52,815 nt of DNA from an uncultured Moraxella sp. (lineage in GTDB: Bacteria; Pseudomonadota; Gammaproteobacteria; Pseudomonadales; Moraxellaceae): assembly GCA_943908425.1 (NCBI GenBank), contig CALTTC010000015.1, positions 1 through 52,815 of the forward strand. The letters run 5' to 3'. How positions within the stretch are numbered: position 1 is the stretch's first letter; every line of letters begins with the position of its first letter. Below are positions 1 through 9,087 of this stretch, in pieces. The notes under the pieces were generated by a model. The model was not told where the DNA came from. It did not search any database and saw only the letters and a list, made by a program, of their open reading frames with translations. The position numbers and the translations under genes are program-made.

Positions 1-63
1 AAATAGGAAAATAGGAAAATAGGAAAATAGGAAAATAGGAAAATAGGAAAATAGGAAAATAGG
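1..63. repeat. 8-bp tandem repeat (AAAATAGG) at left edge
   Basis: The window opens with nearly eight perfect copies of AAAATAGG (the first lacks one A). The tract may continue beyond the window, so its real length is unknown. It lies downstream of darP with no gene visible to its left. Such tracts change length by polymerase slippage. Nothing here shows that it controls a gene. Confidence 0.95.
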
Positions 64-150
64 CGTTTTAGTTGTTTATAATTAGATTTTGGCTAGATTG
101 CACCAAGAAACCGCCCCAAAGGACGGCATTAAAAGCTTTATATTATCCAT

Positions 151-651
151 CTACAAGCTAAGCAGGGCAACTTCTTTAATATAAGTTTCAAAGTCTTGTT
201 GGCTCTCGGTAAGTAGCTCATCATCATTGTGGTGTTTGGCGTAGCTAATCCATAATAGTAGCTGTGATAAGGTGTGGTGCTCGGCACGTTTAAATTGGCG
301 AACAAATTGCTTTAGGGTGTTATCATCATTTAGGGTTAAGCGTTTATACCAGGTGGTGATTTTGGCACTTTGGGCGTTATCAAACGTGCTGGAAAATAAT
401 ACATCTACCAACGCGTGGCGATTTTCATCGATCATCAGCTTGCCCACACGCTTGATTTGGCGATTTTTGGCAGCAAAACTTGTAATGCTGGCAAGCTGGG
501 TTAATTCGTCCAAAAAATAGTCAGAGGCGGGCAGGTTTTTCCAGTGTTTTTTGGGGAGATTTGCCAGCATAACGGCTAAATCTTGCAAGCGTTCATGGGC
601 TTTTTTTTGTTCGGTGCGTGATAGGTGTATTTCTAATTGACTAAAAGGCAT
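151..651 (-). CDS. darP: DarP / YjgA family ribosome-associated protein
   Basis: This 166-residue basic, helical protein matches the DarP (YjgA, DUF615) family, which binds the large ribosomal subunit and assists late 50S maturation. The N-terminal part has the family's SRTEQKK...LQDLAVMLANLPKKHWKNLPASD pattern in which conserved charged and Leu/Pro residues alternate. The middle segment AKNRQIKRVGKLM (about residues 61-73) corresponds to the most conserved family stretch. The length is normal. It lies 18 bp downstream of rapZ on the same strand, suggesting cotranscription. The ATG start has no clear Shine-Dalgarno site, which fits coupling to the upstream gene. Assignment rests on family resemblance recognised by eye. 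Confidence 0.85.
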   Translation of the reverse strand: MPFSQLEIHLSRTEQKKAHERLQDLAVMLANLPKKHWKNLPASDYFLDELTQLASITSFAAKNRQIKRVGKLMIDENRHALVDVLFSSTFDNAQSAKITTWYKRLTLNDDNTLKQFVRQFKRAEHHTLSQLLLWISYAKHHNDDELLTESQQDFETYIKEVALLSL

Positions 652-669
652 AATGGGCTCGCTTATAAA

Positions 670-1542
670 TTACCAGTATTTTTTGTCACGGTGTTTGGCG
701 GTGACGTTTAGGGCTTTGGGCAGTGTTTGTTTAAGTGATTTGGCTAAGGTGTCGGCAACGAACACCGAGCGATGTTTACCGCCAGTACAGCCTATGGCTA
801 TGGTGAGCATATGGCGATTATTGTGCAAAAAAGCAGGCAAATGCTTGTTTAAAAAATGGGCAATGTCATCAGTCATTGTGGCTATTTCAGGGTATTTGGC
901 AAAAAAGGTCTGTACTGGCAAGTCAAGCCCAGTCTGCGCGCGCAAAGCAATGTCCCAATGCGGATTGGGGAGCGTGCGTACGTCAAACACAAACTCGGCA
1001 TCTAAAGGCACGCCGTATTTAAAACCGAAGGATAAAATGGTGGTATTAATCTCGCTTTCTACGCCTAATTGGCGGCGTATTTGTTCTTTTAATTCGTGCG
1101 TGTTTAGGCTGCTGGTATCCAAGGTTATGTCAGCAAGGCGGACAATGGGCGAGAGTAAATCGCGTTCTTTGGCGAGTGCTTGGGGAAGGTTGCTTACGGC
1201 ATGGTCGCCTGTCATTAGGGGGTGGCTGCGCCGTGTGGCACCAAAGCGCGCAATCAGTACGGCATCGCTTGCGGTGGTGTAGAGTATTTTGACTTTGTCG
1301 CCATAGGTCGCGCTTAAGGCATCATACACGCCACAAAAATCGGATAAATCGGAGTTGGGCAAGCGAATATCCACGCCTAAAGCAATCTTGTGGACGCCGT
1401 CATTGCTTAAGGTATCCACGCTTGGGCAAATGAGTGATAAGGGCAAATTGTCAATGCAGTAATAGCCAAAATCTTCTAAGGTGTTGATAACCGAGGTTTT
1501 GCCTGACCCTGAACGCCCAGAGACGATGATAATTTGTGTCAT
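670..1542 (-). CDS. rapZ: RNase adapter protein RapZ
   Basis: This 290-residue protein is a RapZ/YvcJ-family nucleotide-binding protein. The N-terminus carries a P-loop, GRSGSGKT (about residues 9-16), followed by the family signature FGYYCIDNLP. The C-terminal domain contains IGCTGGKHRSV, the most conserved stretch of the sensor domain, and ends in AKHRDKKYW. In enterobacteria RapZ senses glucosamine-6-phosphate and delivers the sRNA GlmZ to RNase E, so controlling glmS. A glmS gene lies in this window at 25294, but no GlmZ-like RNA was recognised. The length is typical, and the gene is followed closely by darP. Confidence 0.95.
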   Translation of the reverse strand: MTQIIIVSGRSGSGKTSVINTLEDFGYYCIDNLPLSLICPSVDTLSNDGVHKIALGVDIRLPNSDLSDFCGVYDALSATYGDKVKILYTTASDAVLIARFGATRRSHPLMTGDHAVSNLPQALAKERDLLSPIVRLADITLDTSSLNTHELKEQIRRQLGVESEINTTILSFGFKYGVPLDAEFVFDVRTLPNPHWDIALRAQTGLDLPVQTFFAKYPEIATMTDDIAHFLNKHLPAFLHNNRHMLTIAIGCTGGKHRSVFVADTLAKSLKQTLPKALNVTAKHRDKKYW

Positions 1543-1611
1543 TGTTTATTTGTATAAAAAACTTAATGGTATTATAAATCAAATCATCGCCTTGGCAATC
1601 GTTTTTGTAAG

Positions 1612-2076
1612 TTAGCCAAACAATAACGGCTCGCAGAGGATAATTTTGCTCGCAATTTTTTGGCGACTTTTGGGGGTGGGGCGAAAGTTAGCCAGCGGTT
1701 CATTGTTCCGCCATACGCTGATATCGGGAGCATAGCTTAATTGAGTGGTTATTTCCTCCCACGCAATGGCGTCCTTGTGGTTTTGGCTACTATGGGGAAT
1801 GGTAAGGATTTGGTTATTTAGGTGCAACTGATACACGCCATCATTACCCATCAAATCAGTGAGCGTATCACCATTTGATAATGCGAGACGATGTTCATTG
1901 CTGATCGGTGCACTTTGGTTGCAAGTTAAGGTTAAGCGTTGTCCATTGTCATTGTAAATAACAAAATCGGCAAACGGCGCGTGGGTGGCAAGTTGCCAAG
2001 TGTTGCTTTTTGGCTTGGGGGCGGCAAGGGCGGTGCTGGCAATTAGCCCGCCAAGCAAATAAATAAAATAACGCAT
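1612..2076 (-). CDS. hypothetical secreted protein
   Basis: This 154-residue protein has an apparent Sec signal peptide: a short basic start (MRY), a hydrophobic core (FIYLLGGLIASTALA) and an Ala-X-Ala type cleavage site before PKPKSN. The mature part is mixed alpha/beta in character with two cysteines (CNQS and ILCEP), which could form a disulfide in the periplasm. I do not recognise the family. Its ATG overlaps the panC stop by one base (TAATG), so it is translationally coupled to panC, although no functional link is evident. Confidence 0.75.
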   Translation of the reverse strand: MRYFIYLLGGLIASTALAAPKPKSNTWQLATHAPFADFVIYNDNGQRLTLTCNQSAPISNEHRLALSNGDTLTDLMGNDGVYQLHLNNQILTIPHSSQNHKDAIAWEEITTQLSYAPDISVWRNNEPLANFRPTPKSRQKIASKIILCEPLLFG

Positions 2077-2936
2077 TAGGATTGCTCGCCAATATTAACA
2101 GTAATATTATCTAATAGACGTGCTTGTCCTACCCAGACGGCTGCTGCAATAACCATCGCGCAACTTGTATCGCTGATGGGGCTTAAATCTTGATTATAAA
2201 TCGCTAAATAATCTACATTAAAGCCGTCAATATGGTTGAGTTGAGCTTTGGTTTGCTCTACTAACGCTAGTATAGCAACCGTGTTGGCGGTGTCCATGGC
2301 GCGGATATTGGTGGCTAACTGTTTTAGGTGGGCGTATAGCTGTGGGGCAAGGGCGCGCTCGCTTGTGCTTAAGTATTGGTTGCGTGAGGACAGTGCCAGT
2401 CCATCGTCAGCGCGTACAATGTCAACGCCGATAATGTTAATATCAAAGTTTAGCTCGCTATTGATTTGGCGGATAATTGCCAGTTGCTGGTAGTCTTTTT
2501 TGCCAAATACGGCGACATTTGGGCGTATGATGTTAAAAAGCTTACTCACCACCAAAGCCACGCCATCAAAGTGTGTGGGGCGTGATTTGCCACATAAAAT
2601 GCCACTGATATCGCCAAGAACAAACGTGGTAGCGGGCGGATAGGTTGGGTACATCTCGGCAACACTTGGGGCAAAGACAATGTCGGCTAAGCCATCTAAT
2701 GCTGTCAAATCCGCCTGTAGGGTGCGCGGATAAGTGCCAAAATCTTCATTCGCGCCAAACTGCGTGGGATTGACAAAAATACTTACCACGACAATGTCAG
2801 CATAAGTTTTGGCGATTTTGACCAGCTGTAAATGCCCAGCGTGCAGATTGCCCATAGTGGGGACAAGGGCGATGCTTTGGGGGTGTTTATTGTCTAGATG
2901 CTGGCGTAACTCTTTGATGGTCTGGAATAAAAGCAT
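2076..2936 (-). CDS. panC: pantothenate synthetase PanC
   Basis: This 286-residue enzyme condenses pantoate with beta-alanine using ATP, the last step of pantothenate (vitamin B5) synthesis in the cytoplasm. Visible family motifs are VPTMGNLHAGHL (HIGH-type nucleotide-binding signature, about residues 25-36), SIFVNPTQFGANEDF, the pantoate-binding region RPTHFDGV, VFGKKDYQQL, and DGLALSSRNQYLS. Length is normal for the family. The gene is the last one before the CRISPR array on the same strand. About 80 bp separate its start from the leader-distal end of the array. Confidence 0.97.
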   Translation of the reverse strand: MLLFQTIKELRQHLDNKHPQSIALVPTMGNLHAGHLQLVKIAKTYADIVVVSIFVNPTQFGANEDFGTYPRTLQADLTALDGLADIVFAPSVAEMYPTYPPATTFVLGDISGILCGKSRPTHFDGVALVVSKLFNIIRPNVAVFGKKDYQQLAIIRQINSELNFDINIIGVDIVRADDGLALSSRNQYLSTSERALAPQLYAHLKQLATNIRAMDTANTVAILALVEQTKAQLNHIDGFNVDYLAIYNQDLSPISDTSCAMVIAAAVWVGQARLLDNITVNIGEQS

Positions 2937-3013
2937 AAGGCTATTGGGATAAATTTTGGTTATTATAAGCGGAGTGTTTGGCGATTACAAGTGATTGCGG
3001 GTAGTCTAGAAAT

Positions 3014-6000
3014 TATATAAGTCGCCTAGGTGGCGATTAACTTTATCCCAGCGCTTGCCTGCCTAGCTATTTTTTTCTAAGTCGCCTAGGTGGCGATTAA
3101 CGCAAAAACTCGTCATATGCAAATAATGTCGGATTTCTAAGTCGCCTAGGTGGCGATTAACCTGCGGATTTGTTGGGTCTTGCTCATATTGTTTTTCTAA
3201 GTCGCCTAGGTGGCGATTAACAAGCAGAAGCCCTCACTTGCCTTTTACTTGATTTCTAAGTCGCCTAGGTGGCGATTAACTATGATGAAGCACAGTTTCA
3301 TCAAGAGTTTAATTTCTAAGTCGCCTAGGTGGCGATTAACAAATGCAACTTTCAGAAGTCAAAGATTACTTTTTTCTAAGTCGCCTAGGTGGCGATTAAC
3401 CAGAGATGAGCGTTTATATTGCTAATGTAGATTTTCTAAGTCGCCTAGGTGGCGATTAACACTTACCAAGCCCTAAGATATATTGACAGTGATTTCTAAG
3501 TCGCCTAGGTGGCGATTAACAAAAGTGGGGCTATAAATACATAAACGACAAGTTTCTAAGTCGCCTAGGTGGCGATTAACTTAAAGACTTGAGCCTAGTA
3601 TCAGACGAGGGATTTCTAAGTCGCCTAGGTGGCGATGAACTTGTACATCAGTCGTGTTAGCTTTAGCATTTATTTCTAAGTCGCCTAGGTGGCGATTAAC
3701 CATTGCGTTAGAGGCTGAATATTTGTACCTTTTTTCTAAGTCGCCTAGGTGGCGATTAACAATTGGGCTTGTTCGTTGTCTTTGGCGCTTGTGTTTCTAA
3801 GTCGCCTAGGTGGCGATTAACAATGCGGTGGCAGGTACACCTGTTGTTTCTGTTTTTCTAAGTCGCCTAGGTGGCGATTAACACGGTGGTGTAGCTTATA
3901 CTTGGGGCTTACAATTTTCTAAGTCGCCTAGGTGGCGATTAACACGGTGGTGTAGCTTATACTTGGGGCTTACAATTTTCTAAGTCGCCTAGGTGGCGAT
4001 TAACAATGGGCAAAGCCTGTTTGCGACTTTGTACAATTTTCTAAGTCGCCTAGGTGGCGATTAACTTGGGAAAACACTTCTAACTCTAACAGAGTTGTTT
4101 CTAAGTCGCCTAGGTGGCGATTAACTAGCTCACTTAGTAAATTAGGGTTGGCAGTTTTTTCTAAGTCGCCTAGGTGGCGATTAACGATGGGGTACACAGG
4201 TATGGCGAGGCGGAGGTTTTCTAAGTCGCCTAGGTGGCGATTAACCAATCTTAAATGCGCGCGAAATCAAACGACTCTTTCTAAGTCGCCTAGGTGGCGA
4301 TTAACCTTATGTGAAGTACTGCAACCCCGTTTTGTGTTTTCTAAGTCGCCTAGGTGGCGATTAACTTTTTTTAATCGTTTGCTCACTGCCAGCAAATTTT
4401 CTAAGTCGCCTAGGTGGCGATTAACATCTAGGTTATTCTTACTATAAAGATGTTTGGGTTTCTAAGTCGCCTAGGTGGCGATTAACGATCAGCGGTAACT
4501 GGTTCTAATGTTTTTTGATTTCTAAGTCGCCTAGGTGGCGATTAACGATGAGTGTTTACCGCCAGCTTGAACACTGATTTTCTAAGTCGCCTAGGTGGCG
4601 ATTAACTAGCGTTAATTGATGAGTGGTTAGCGCGTAGTTTTCTAAGTCGCCTAGGTGGCGATTAACCACGAGAGACAAGGGAACGTCCAAGCCCTCAGTT
4701 TCTAAGTCGCCTAGGTGGCGATTAACCTGTTGCTATAGCGCAAGAAGTCTTGCTCTTGTTTCTAAGTCGCCTAGGTGGCGATTAACTGGGAGCGGTTTTC
4801 CTTGTATTTATACATTAGGTTTCTAAGTCGCCTAGGTGGCGATTAACGTTTCTCCCTAGCGGGCAGAAACGCGTGCCAATTTCTAAGTCGCCTAGGTGGC
4901 GATTAACTTGGCGGTGCTTGGGGTCTAATGGATTGGTTTTTCTAAGTCGCCTAGGTGGCGATTAACAGCAACGTTAATTCTAAAAGTCAGTTCGGCAATT
5001 TCTAAGTCGCCTAGGTGGCGATTAACTTAGGCATTTTGTCAATCACACCATCAGACAATTTCTAAGTCGCCTAGGTGGCGATTAACGCACGCAACTAAAC
5101 ACTCCTTATGCGCCCAATATTTCTAAGTCGCCTAGGTGGCGATTAACGATGGTCAGAAAAAAGCTTTTGTTAAGTTTTGTTTCTAAGTCGCCTAGGTGGC
5201 GATTAACCTAATCATCACCGTATCGCGTTGTCCGCCTATTTTCTAAGTCGCCTAGGTGGCGATTAACCATTGACTTATGATTGGCGCGACTGTCCCGATT
5301 TTCTAAGTCGCCTAGGTGGCGATTAACAAAGCCCTTTGAACTACCAGCTTTTTGTGATTTTTCTAAGTCGCCTAGGTGGCGATTAACAGCCCGTCTTTGT
5401 GTTAGCGCACAAATAAGACTTTCTAAGTCGCCTAGGTGGCGATTAACTCAGTACGTATTGACGCGCAGATTGAATTGTCTTTCTAAGTCGCCTAGGTGGC
5501 GATTAACTCGTGCCAGGGATAGCAATAGGACCTTTTGGATTTCTAAGTCGCCTAGGTGGCGATTAACTGGCAAAGGCTTTGCAACTGCTGAATATAACTT
5601 TTCTAAGTCGCCTAGGTGGCGATTAACGCAAAATGATTTCATAAGCTAAAAATTATTTTTTTCTAAGTCGCCTAGGTGGCGATTAACTGGGTTTAGGCTT
5701 GCGGTCGGGCTGTCTTTCATTTCTAAGTCGCCTAGGTGGCGATTAACCGGGCGAAGTACCGGGCGTTGGCGAAGTTCCATTTCTAAGTCGCCTAGGTGGC
5801 GATTAACTGGCAAAGGCTTTGCAACTGCTGAATATAACTTTTCTAAGTCGCCTAGGTGGCGATTAACGCAAAATGATTTCATAAGCTAAAAATTATTTTT
5901 TTCTAAGTCGCCTAGGTGGCGATTAACGTATTTCCGCTGCAATCCCTGTCCGAAAAGGGTTTCTAAGTCGCCTAGGTGGCGATTAACTTTGGGATATGAT

Positions 6001-6288
6001 TTGGATGATGGGACAGTTTTTTCTAAGTCGCCTAGGTGGCGATTAACGTGGGGCTAGGGTAGTTCGTCTTGATGATTACTTTCTAAGTCGCCTAGGTGGC
6101 GATTAACTAGTACCGGGCGTGGGCGAAGTTCCAGGGCTTTTTCTAAGTCGCCTAGGTGGCGATTAACCAAAATCATAACAAGATAGCAGGGTGTAGAATG
6201 TTTCTAAGTCGCCTAGGTGGCGATTAACAAGCTGCTAATGCGGCTGAAATTACTGCGGTTTTTCTAAGTCGCCTAGGTGGCGATTAAC
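3014..6288 (-). CRISPR. type I-F CRISPR array, 55 repeats and 54 spacers
   Basis: A 28-bp repeat occurs 55 times. On the minus (transcribed) strand it begins GTTAATCGCC, carries the stem-loop TCGCC-ACCTA-GGCGA, and ends in the 8-nt handle CTTAGAAA, as expected for type I-F. Spacers are 32 nt with a few of 31 or 33. The leader-proximal end is at 6288, next to cas6f; the oldest end is at 3014, where the terminal repeat has two changes in its handle region. The repeat at 3613-3640 carries one substitution (GTTCATCGCC). Spacers at 3883-3915 and 3944-3976 are identical. Spacers at 5568-5599 and 5628-5659 recur at 5808-5839 and 5868-5899. Spacers at 5748-5779 and 6108-6139 overlap the same kind of target. 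Confidence 0.99.
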
Positions 6289-6454
6289 CAAGAGATTATA
6301 TAGTAAAAATTGAGTTATATCAAGCGGTTGGCTATAAAAAAGCCATTTCACCCTTTTATTTTTTGGCTTAATATAACCATTGTTTTTGTTTAAGTTTTTA
6401 TAGAGTAAAAAAAATAAGGGTATTTGCCTTACTTTGGTTTTATTAAAGCTTATA
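6289..6454 (-). other. CRISPR leader
   Basis: This is the AT-rich, gene-free stretch between the cas6f stop codon and the first repeat. It contains the array promoter and a small inverted repeat (GGCT...AGCC near 6333). In type I-F systems this segment guides Cas1-Cas2/3 to insert new spacers and usually binds IHF. I could not identify an IHF site with certainty. Confidence 0.8.
6295..6323 (-). promoter_or_regulatory. pre-crRNA promoter in the CRISPR leader
   Basis: On the minus strand a TTGATA box (6323-6318) and a consensus TATAAT box (6300-6295) are separated by 17 bp. The predicted start site, about 7 nt after the -10 box, falls on position 6288, the first base of the leader-proximal repeat. 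The pre-crRNA would then start directly with a repeat and have no leader RNA. The surrounding leader (6289-6454) is strongly AT-rich, as expected of a type I-F leader that also serves spacer integration. Confidence 0.8.
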
Positions 6455-7057
6455 TTACCAGTGCGGTACGGTATTGGCGGTTGTCATATTGTTCATGCCA
6501 TAGGTGTTAAACGCCCCAGCCGTTGGTGTATCCACGCAGGTTTGGTGAATAAATAGCAAAAATGGATTGCCACTGTGTATGCTTTTTAGGCGAATGTAGG
6601 GGTAGTCTATCGGCTTTGGTGGATATTGCTCACACACTTTTTTGGCATCATTATAGCTGATTTTGTGGTATTTAGCGTAGTTTTTTATGGTGTTGTGCAG
6701 GCTTTTGTGGCGATAACGCCTGACCACAAGGTGAGCGGTTGGCTTATCGCCTACTGCTTTAATACTGGTCAAATGCACATAATCAATCAGCCGAGCAAAC
6801 CAAATGGGCAGTGCCAATTTGTCTAAATCGGCTTGGCTTTTGGCAAAAATTCGCAGTTTATTGCCAAGTGTTGCCAATGTTTTGTTGTCTTTTTGCTCAT
6901 AACGATAATTGGGAAAGCTGATACCAATGCTGTCAATGTCGTGTTGGTTTTTGACATCTGCCAAGCCGATATGTAGCTGGGTCATCACCTTACTCCATAA
7001 GAAGTAAGGTGAAATCTCGGCGTCAGGGATAAGGGTAAGTTCTTGGTAGTAATTCAT
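6455..7057 (-). CDS. cas6f: CRISPR endoribonuclease Cas6f (Csy4)
   Basis: This 200-residue protein is the type I-F crRNA-processing endonuclease. It binds the repeat hairpin, cuts directly 3' of the stem and stays on the crRNA 3' end in the Csy complex. His29 (in VMTQLHIGL) sits exactly where the catalytic histidine lies in characterised Csy4. The family's arginine-rich helix is visible as VVRRYRHKSLHN (about residues 110-121), and the C-terminal half contains the expected IRLKSIHSGNPFLLFI segment. The ATG follows the csy3 stop by two bases, so translation is coupled. It is the last gene of the csy operon and abuts the leader. Confidence 0.97.
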   Translation of the reverse strand: MNYYQELTLIPDAEISPYFLWSKVMTQLHIGLADVKNQHDIDSIGISFPNYRYEQKDNKTLATLGNKLRIFAKSQADLDKLALPIWFARLIDYVHLTSIKAVGDKPTAHLVVRRYRHKSLHNTIKNYAKYHKISYNDAKKVCEQYPPKPIDYPYIRLKSIHSGNPFLLFIHQTCVDTPTAGAFNTYGMNNMTTANTVPHW

Positions 7058-7059
7058 TA

Positions 7060-8067
7060 TTATTCCTTACCACTTGCACCAAATACACCGCCACGGATTA
7101 GCACTGCCATCACATAATGCTGTGCGTCCACGTCGGGTTTTTCGCCGTTTAATACCCAGTTATCAAATAAGCTATAAAAATCTTGCTTTTGCTTGGGCTG
7201 GCGAAATGCCACACCTAGCGTGGTTACCGCCCCATAAGGTTCAATGGCGATGGGGAACTCGGCATTTGGATACCAGTTGTCAATGGTGCGAATGGCGTTG
7301 CTGATTTTTTGTGAGTGCATTCCTGCATGGTTTTTTTGTATATCGCCCGCCCGATACAAGACTTTGCTTTTTGCTTTGCCTGTGTCCAAGATAAGCTCTT
7401 GAGACGGATAGACTTCTTGACCATAGCCGATGTTGGCTTCGGCTTGAATGGATAAAATTACAAATTTTTCGCCAGTTAAGCCTTGTTCAATCCACTTGGT
7501 TAATTGCGTTAGGGCTTCATTATTGTGATTAAACTCGTTTAATGCAAAGTCTTTGGCGTTAAAGGTTAAGGTTTGGTCATCAAAACGCACGCTGACGGTG
7601 ATTTTTTCAGCACCAACACGGTTACGCCACAAAAAGCGAGCGTTGGCAATGTTCACGGCATAGCGTTTGGCAAGCTCGTTAAGCCCTTGATTTTGTTTAT
7701 AATCTGCCACAACTGCCATTAGGGCTTGCCCATAGTCTCGGTCATTGCATACATTGGGCTTGCCAGTAAAGGGCAACACCTTGCAGGTAAATTTAACAAT
7801 CAACGTGTCTTTGTCTTCATCAAGACTGCTGGCATCGACAGTTTGTAAATTGGCTTTTTGGATTTCAGCGTCCAATTTGGCAGGGTCATTGGCAACGGTG
7901 TTTTTTTGCCGATTGCTGATTGTGCCACGCACCGATTTTTCTTGTACGGTAACAATGCTTGGCGTTTTATTGTCTTGGCTGTTTTTTTGCCACAAAAACG
8001 CATCAGAGATATCCAATGCTCGCTCAAATGCTAAGACAGAAGCGGTTTTTAGGGTGGTTTTTGCCAT
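7060..8067 (-). CDS. csy3: Csy complex backbone subunit Cas7f (Csy3)
   Basis: This 335-residue protein corresponds to Csy3, six copies of which form the helical backbone along the crRNA in the type I-F surveillance complex. Family features include the N-terminal TASVLAFERALDISDAFLW and a long beta-rich core with GQEVYPSQELI. The C-terminal region AIEPYGAVTTLGVAFRQPK is typical of the family. The ATG is preceded by a good Shine-Dalgarno site (TAGGAG). An 84-bp spacer with short degenerate repeats separates it from csy2. It is the third gene of the csy operon. Confidence 0.96.
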   Translation of the reverse strand: MAKTTLKTASVLAFERALDISDAFLWQKNSQDNKTPSIVTVQEKSVRGTISNRQKNTVANDPAKLDAEIQKANLQTVDASSLDEDKDTLIVKFTCKVLPFTGKPNVCNDRDYGQALMAVVADYKQNQGLNELAKRYAVNIANARFLWRNRVGAEKITVSVRFDDQTLTFNAKDFALNEFNHNNEALTQLTKWIEQGLTGEKFVILSIQAEANIGYGQEVYPSQELILDTGKAKSKVLYRAGDIQKNHAGMHSQKISNAIRTIDNWYPNAEFPIAIEPYGAVTTLGVAFRQPKQKQDFYSLFDNWVLNGEKPDVDAQHYVMAVLIRGGVFGASGKE

Positions 8068-8151
8068 AGTGGTTCTCCTAATAAGGCGTGGGTTAATATA
8101 AAAACTTAAATAGGCTTTGTTGCTTAAATTGTATTACTTAAATTGTGTTAC

Positions 8152-9087
8152 TTAGGTTTGCGTTACTAGGTACAAATTGTCGCTTGGCTTATATTGTTGA
8201 TACCAAAAAGCGGTGGCAAGGTCATCTATGGAATGGGGGAATACCCATTTGCCAAGGCTATAAATGGCTTCTACATATTGACTTGGGTAATCGGCATTGC
8301 GACTGTGCTGTAACTGCCCAGGTTCAAATCGTGGCGAGATGCCCTGATAACCAACAGGGATTGGCACAAGCCAGCCACGCCCTGTTTTTATGCTGGTGAT
8401 TGACCATTCACTGCCCAAGTCATCGCTTGGGATATGGTGCAAGGTGGCGGTTTCAAGCAAGGCATCAAGAGCGGTGGCGTTGGGGTTTTGGGCTTGTTGC
8501 TCTTTTGTGATGGCCTGCAGAGCGTCAAAAGCGTCCATCAATACAAAAGCAGGCAATAATTGATTTTTGAGTTTATCCAATGCACTGTCATCATAAAACC
8601 GCACAGGCTCAAAATGGCTTAATTTGATCACACTACCGCCAGCGATACGTTGCTGTCTAATCAGTGTGGCTACTTTGTCTTGTAGTCGCTCAATTTGTTC
8701 TTCATCTAGCATATATTGTTCGCTATATACGCCAATGGCAAGCGATACGCTTAAATGACACCGTCCTTCTTCAACGATGGCGGAAGTTTTGCCGTCTTTT
8801 TTGATGGGGTTACGGGTTTGGACAAAAGTAAAATCTTTATAACTGCTTTCACGATAAATTTGTGGCTGACAGTCAAAACAAGCGATTAACACACCGTCCA
8901 AGCGAATGTCTGCAAGCGTGTCAATTTGGCTGATTTTGCGACTTAAAGCGTGAACTGCCCCTGTAAAGCCGGTAATGGCAGGAAAGCCGTAAGTGAGTGG
9001 GCTTGAGATGGCGTTGGCATTGATGATTTGAATGCGGTTTAATAATAAATAGCCCACGCAGTTTAAATTTGGATAAATAAAACTCAC
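8152..9087 (-). CDS. csy2: Csy complex subunit Cas5f (Csy2)
   Basis: This 311-residue protein matches Csy2, which with Csy1 caps the 5' handle of the crRNA and helps recognise the PAM. The start region with YLLLNRIQIINANAISSPLTYGFPAITGFTGAVHAL is characteristic of the family, and GYQGISPRFEPGQLQHSRN occurs near the C-terminus. The start is GTG at 9087, which overlaps the csy1 stop (GTGA) and has a strong Shine-Dalgarno site (GGAGG) six bases upstream. The overlap indicates coupled translation with csy1. Confidence 0.95.
   Translation of the reverse strand: MSFIYPNLNCVGYLLLNRIQIINANAISSPLTYGFPAITGFTGAVHALSRKISQIDTLADIRLDGVLIACFDCQPQIYRESSYKDFTFVQTRNPIKKDGKTSAIVEEGRCHLSVSLAIGVYSEQYMLDEEQIERLQDKVATLIRQQRIAGGSVIKLSHFEPVRFYDDSALDKLKNQLLPAFVLMDAFDALQAITKEQQAQNPNATALDALLETATLHHIPSDDLGSEWSITSIKTGRGWLVPIPVGYQGISPRFEPGQLQHSRNADYPSQYVEAIYSLGKWVFPHSIDDLATAFWYQQYKPSDNLYLVTQT

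Noticed and set aside
3210..5882. Several ORFs within 3210-5882 encoding repeated peptides (SKSPRWRLT or VNRHLGDLE)
   Set aside because: They are translations of the CRISPR repeats and spacers and not genes.
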